A stretch of 6,293 nucleotides of DNA, taken from the NCBI GenBank assembly GCA_964595955.1, contig CAZQSF010000145.1:1-6293 (forward strand), read 5' to 3'. Under the pieces are notes generated by a model. It ran no database searches, was not told where the DNA came from, and saw nothing but the letters and a program-made list of their open reading frames with translations. Positions 6,268 to 6,293 of the stretch are shown one piece after another (within the stretch, counting starts at the first letter, position 1; every line of letters starts with the position of its first letter). A program made the position numbers and the translations under genes. The stretch is from JAJDFU01 sp964595955. GTDB lineage: Bacteria > Bacteroidota > Bacteroidia > Chitinophagales > Saprospiraceae.

Positions 6268-6293
6268 GGTAAAACCCGAGAAATATGCTTGAC

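Overview
The window looks like chromosome of a GC-rich member of the Bacteroidota, probably of the Saprospiria/Lewinella type. The strongest sign is a long secreted protein ending in the CHU_C/gliding-motility-associated C-terminal domain, the type B sorting signal of the type IX secretion system (T9SS). Its stacked Ig-like modules and the style of its korA-korB pair fit the same group. The lineage below phylum is inference. The genes are about 55-65 % GC by eye, except the right-hand 650 bases, which drop to roughly 47 %.

Layout. (1) Bases 1-1807: the 3' part of korA and all of korB, a 2-oxoacid (probably 2-oxoglutarate):ferredoxin oxidoreductase. They are joined by an ATGA overlap and read rightward. 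(2) Bases 1808-1991: a convergent spacer with a long-loop inverted repeat and a weak terminator candidate. (3) Bases 1992-2477, minus strand: a small stand-alone MOSC-domain protein. (4) Bases 2638-3141, minus strand: a small protein with a soluble N-terminal part and two membrane helices, of unknown function. (5) Bases 3142-3331: a divergent intergenic region that should hold promoters for the two flanking genes. (6) Bases 3332-5620, plus strand: a 762-residue secreted protein with a signal peptide, a repeat region that looks like a beta-propeller, three Ig-like modules and the T9SS sorting domain. (7) Bases 5640-6089, minus strand: a compact DprA/SMF-like Rossmann protein, convergent with the previous gene and only 19 bases from it. 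(8) Bases 6090-6293: non-coding, with a perfect 17-bp inverted repeat, a short tandem pentamer and a Bacteroidota-like -7 element.

Only korA-korB form a clear functional unit: reversible oxidative decarboxylation of a 2-oxoacid to an acyl-CoA with ferredoxin as electron carrier. The other genes look like independent transcription units. I found no CRISPR array, tRNA, rRNA, transposase or recognisable defence operon. The least explained parts are the two-helix membrane protein and the low-GC right end with the DprA-like gene and palindrome.
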